A stretch of 54,301 nucleotides of DNA from Fimenecus sp045613585. Lineage in GTDB: Bacteria; Bacillota; Clostridia; Oscillospirales; Acutalibacteraceae. Under the pieces are notes generated by a model. That model saw only the letters and a list, made by a program, of their open reading frames with translations. It had not been told where the DNA came from and did no database searches. The stretch is from the NCBI GenBank assembly GCA_045613585.1, contig JAZLBG010000119.1, positions 1 to 54,301 of the forward strand, given 5' to 3'. The position numbers were made by a program, and so were the translations under genes. Below are positions 51,897 through 54,301 of this stretch, in pieces (within the stretch, counting starts at the first letter, position 1; every line of letters starts with the position of its first letter).

Positions 51897-54092
51897 ATGT
51901 TTTTCAAGAATTTTAAAGTTTGGGAAACTGAACTCGCAGGCAGAAAATTGACACTTGAAACAGGCAAAATGGCAGGTCTTGCAAATGCTGCTATTCTTGC
52001 TCGTTACGGTGAAACAGAAGTTCTTTGTACAGTAACAGCTTCTGCAAAACCAAGAGAAGGCGTTGACTTCTTCCCACTTTCAGTTGACTACGAAGAAAAA
52101 ATGTACTCAGTAGGTCGCATTCCTGGTTCATTCCAGAGAAGAGAAGGCAGAGCAAGTGAAAAGGCTATTCTTACATCACGTTGCATTGACAGACCTATTC
52201 GTCCACTTTTCCCAAAAGACCTTAGAAATGACTGTTCAGTTGTTGCAACTGTAATGTCAGTTGACCTTGACTGCTCACCTGAAATTACAGCTATGATTGG
52301 TGTTTCAGCAGCAATCGCAATTTCTGATATTCCATGGGATGGCCCAATTTCAGGCGTAAACGTTGGTCTTGTTGATGGTAAAATCGTAATCAACCCAAAT
52401 CTTGAAGAGAGAGCAAAGTCAGACTTAGTTCTTACTGTTGCTTCTACTGCTGACCTTGTTGCTATGATTGAAGCAGGCGCAAACGAAATCGACGACGATA
52501 CAATGTTTGACGCTATTATGGCAGGTCACGCAGAAAACCAGAAAATTGTTAAATTCATTCAGGGTATCGTTGATGAAGTTGGTAAGCCAAAATTCGCTTA
52601 TGAATCTTCTGACCCAGACCCAGAAATTATGGCAGAAATCGAAGAATTCTGTATTGAAGATGTTAAAAAAGCTCTTGATACTGACGATAAACTCGTTCGT
52701 GACGAAGCACTTCTTCCAATTTATGAAGCAGTTCATGCTAAGTTTGACGAAAGATTTGAAGGCAACGAAGGCAAACTTGACGAAATTATGTATCTTGTTC
52801 AGAAACACGTTGTTCGTGCTTGGCTTAAAGATGAACATAAGCGTGTAGATGGTCGTGGTATTGACGATATTCGTCCTCTTAATGCAGAAGTTGACCTTAT
52901 CACTCGTGCTCACGGTTCAGGTATGTTTACTCGTGGTCAGACACAGGTTCTTTCAATTGCAACACTCGGACCTATGGGTGATGCACAGCTTCTTGATGGT
53001 CTTGACGAACAGACAGAAAAGAGATATATTCACCACTACAACTTCCCAGCATACTCAGTTGGTGAAACAAAGCCATCTAGAGGACCTGGTCGTCGTGAAA
53101 TCGGTCACGGTGCACTTGCTGAAAAAGCTCTTGTTCCAGTTCTTCCATCAGTTGACGAATTCCCATATGCAATTCGTGTAGTTTCAGAAGTTCTTTCATC
53201 AAATGGTTCAACTTCACAGGGCTCAATCTGTGGTTCAACTCTTGCTCTTATGGCAGCAGGTGTTCCAATTAAAGCTCCAGTTGCAGGTATTTCTTGTGGT
53301 CTTATCACAGGTGACGAAGGCGTTCACGGTGAATTTATGACAATGGTTGATATTCAGGGTCTTGAAGATTTCTATGGCGATATGGACTTTAAAGTTGCAG
53401 GTACAAAGAATGGTATCACAGCAATTCAGATGGACCTTAAAGTACATGGTCTTACACCTGAAATCATTAAAGAAGCATTTGCAAAAACACACAAAGCAAG
53501 AGATTATATCCTTGACGAAATTATGATTCCTTGCATCAGTGAGCCTCGTGCAGAGCTTTCAAAATATGCTCCAAAAATGCTTTCAACAGTAATTAATCCT
53601 GAAAAAATCGGTGATGTTATCGGCAAACAGGGTAAAGTTATTCAGAAGATTCAGGCTGACTGCGAAGTTAAGATTGACATTGAAGAAGATGGTCGCGTAT
53701 TTATTTCAGGTATCGACATTGAAAATGCAAAACGCGCATTGACAATTGTTGAACTTATTGCAAAAGACCCAGAAATCGGTGCAATCTACAATGGTGTTGT
53801 AACTCGTCTTATGAGCTTTGGTGCTTTCGTTGAAATCGCACCAGGTAAAGAAGGTCTTGTTCACATCAGCCGTCTTGATGTTAAGCGTACAGAAAAAGTT
53901 GAAGACGTTGTTAACGTTGGTGACACAGTGCTTGTAAAAGTACTTGAAATTGACGACCAGGGCAGACTTAACCTTTCTCGTCGTGACGCTCTTATCGAAG
54001 TTAAAGGACTTGTTCCAGAAAACGACATTGAAGAAGAGCCAAAAAAGCGTGATAACAACCGTCGTTTCAACAGAAGAAGAAACAACGACTAA
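51897..54092 (+). CDS. pnp: Polynucleotide phosphorylase
   Basis: 731 residues. Two RNase PH domains (about 10-230 and 310-545, with FFPLSVDYEEK, GRIPGSFQRREGR, HYNFPAYSVGETKPSRGPGRREIGHG), the linking helical domain, a KH domain with VIGKQGKVIQKI (about 575-630) and an S1 domain (about 635-705, YNGVVTRLMSFGAFVEIAPGKEGLVHIS). The charged Arg/Asn-rich tail is short. It degrades RNA 3' to 5' using phosphate and can add tails. AGAGGT is the ribosome binding site. It works with RNase Y, also encoded here. Confidence 0.97.
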   Translation: MFFKNFKVWETELAGRKLTLETGKMAGLANAAILARYGETEVLCTVTASAKPREGVDFFPLSVDYEEKMYSVGRIPGSFQRREGRASEKAILTSRCIDRPIRPLFPKDLRNDCSVVATVMSVDLDCSPEITAMIGVSAAIAISDIPWDGPISGVNVGLVDGKIVINPNLEERAKSDLVLTVASTADLVAMIEAGANEIDDDTMFDAIMAGHAENQKIVKFIQGIVDEVGKPKFAYESSDPDPEIMAEIEEFCIEDVKKALDTDDKLVRDEALLPIYEAVHAKFDERFEGNEGKLDEIMYLVQKHVVRAWLKDEHKRVDGRGIDDIRPLNAEVDLITRAHGSGMFTRGQTQVLSIATLGPMGDAQLLDGLDEQTEKRYIHHYNFPAYSVGETKPSRGPGRREIGHGALAEKALVPVLPSVDEFPYAIRVVSEVLSSNGSTSQGSICGSTLALMAAGVPIKAPVAGISCGLITGDEGVHGEFMTMVDIQGLEDFYGDMDFKVAGTKNGITAIQMDLKVHGLTPEIIKEAFAKTHKARDYILDEIMIPCISEPRAELSKYAPKMLSTVINPEKIGDVIGKQGKVIQKIQADCEVKIDIEEDGRVFISGIDIENAKRALTIVELIAKDPEIGAIYNGVVTRLMSFGAFVEIAPGKEGLVHISRLDVKRTEKVEDVVNVGDTVLVKVLEIDDQGRLNLSRRDALIEVKGLVPENDIEEEPKKRDNNRRFNRRRNND

Positions 54093-54105
54093 TTAAATAG
54101 TATTT

Positions 54106-54137
54106 AAGGCTACTGCAAAACAGTAGCCTTATTTTTA
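54106..54137 (+). terminator. Rho-independent terminator after pnp
   Basis: AAGGCTACTG, loop CAAAA, CAGTAGCCTT, then ATTTTTAT. Confidence 0.92.
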
Positions 54138-54138
54138 T

Positions 54139-54301
54139 ACAAATTAGAGTTTGTCGAGTTCTTTAATTGATTTATTTTAACAAACACACCTTGTAGGGTC
54201 GGGACTCTGTGCCCGACCGCAAAACTTTAATAATCTACGGGCAGGCACTTAAGACCTGCCCCTACAAGAGTCCTTTTCTTTGTGAAACTTCTATAATTGC
54301 A
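54139..54301. repeat. Mosaic inverted-terminus element, copy F (cut by window end)
   Basis: The left terminus ACAAATTAGAGTTTGTCGAG is present; the right end lies outside the window. The interior is a distinct module, with the hairpins GGTCGGG-CCCGACC and GGGCAGG-CCTGCCC framed by TTGTAGGG and CCCTACAA. That compound palindrome is a dispersed repeat type in gut Firmicutes and appears nested inside this element. Confidence 0.6.

Overview
The window looks like the chromosome of a low-GC, Gram-positive, anaerobic Clostridia member, most likely Oscillospirales/Ruminococcaceae-like. The reasons are AT-rich intergenic DNA, strong AGGAGG ribosome binding sites, clean TTGNNN-17-TANAAT promoters, an RNase Y/YmdB pair, lysine/peptidoglycan synthesis through DapL, and secreted proteins with dockerin-like and cohesin-like modules. 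No plasmid, phage, transposase, tRNA, rRNA or CRISPR locus is visible. Nearly all genes are intact housekeeping genes; the accessory character is concentrated in 1-9570 and in a few surface genes.

Layout. 1-9570: a surface-protein island. It begins with a promoter and a roughly 270-nt strongly structured RNA (544-810). Then come a 1828-residue exported protein ending in a dockerin-like module, a 441-residue exported protein with a cohesin-like N-terminal half, a 36-residue peptide gene too short for ordinary gene calling, and a 351-residue membrane-anchored or secreted protein that joins a cohesin-like domain to a nearly identical dockerin-like module. 9607-17460: rny, then ymdB, an oligopeptide-type binding lipoprotein, recG, a TIM-barrel protein and an esterase, probably one operon from ymdB onward. 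17664-19658 (minus): an AI-2E family permease and a CpsB-like PHP phosphatase. 19831-27244: hom, lysC (with an internal start for a beta subunit), guaB, glyA, dapF and dapL. 27400-27855: an unrecognised gene. 27951-31014 (minus): ahcY, a RING-like zinc-finger membrane protein and galU. 31187-34840: a DUF4474-type lipoprotein and glycogen phosphorylase. 34994-38641 (minus): aminotransferase, rsmA, TSCPD protein, cca, with overlapping ends. 38788-40879: a membrane diguanylate cyclase and a convergent unknown gene. 41040-44274: ddl, a YwiB-like gene and argS. 44401-46524: a leucine-rich-repeat surface protein with ten C-terminal 23-residue repeats. 46653-51180: mreBCD and PBP2, the rod-shape and elongation module. 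51437-54092: rpsO and pnp.

Between the transcription units sit six copies (one cut by the window end) of a short element family. All share inverted termini (AATTTGAGTTTGTC at the left, GACAAACTC(C/T)AATTTGT-like at the right) but carry different internal hairpin modules. They lie just outside terminators and promoters and never inside operons; one supplies the stop codon of cca.

The points I think deserve attention are the cohesin-like/dockerin-like island with its micro-peptide and structured RNA, the mosaic element family, the sequestered dapF ribosome binding site, the internal lysC start, and a long RNase-III-like hairpin ahead of pnp. All family assignments are from reading the translated sequence; no database search was possible.
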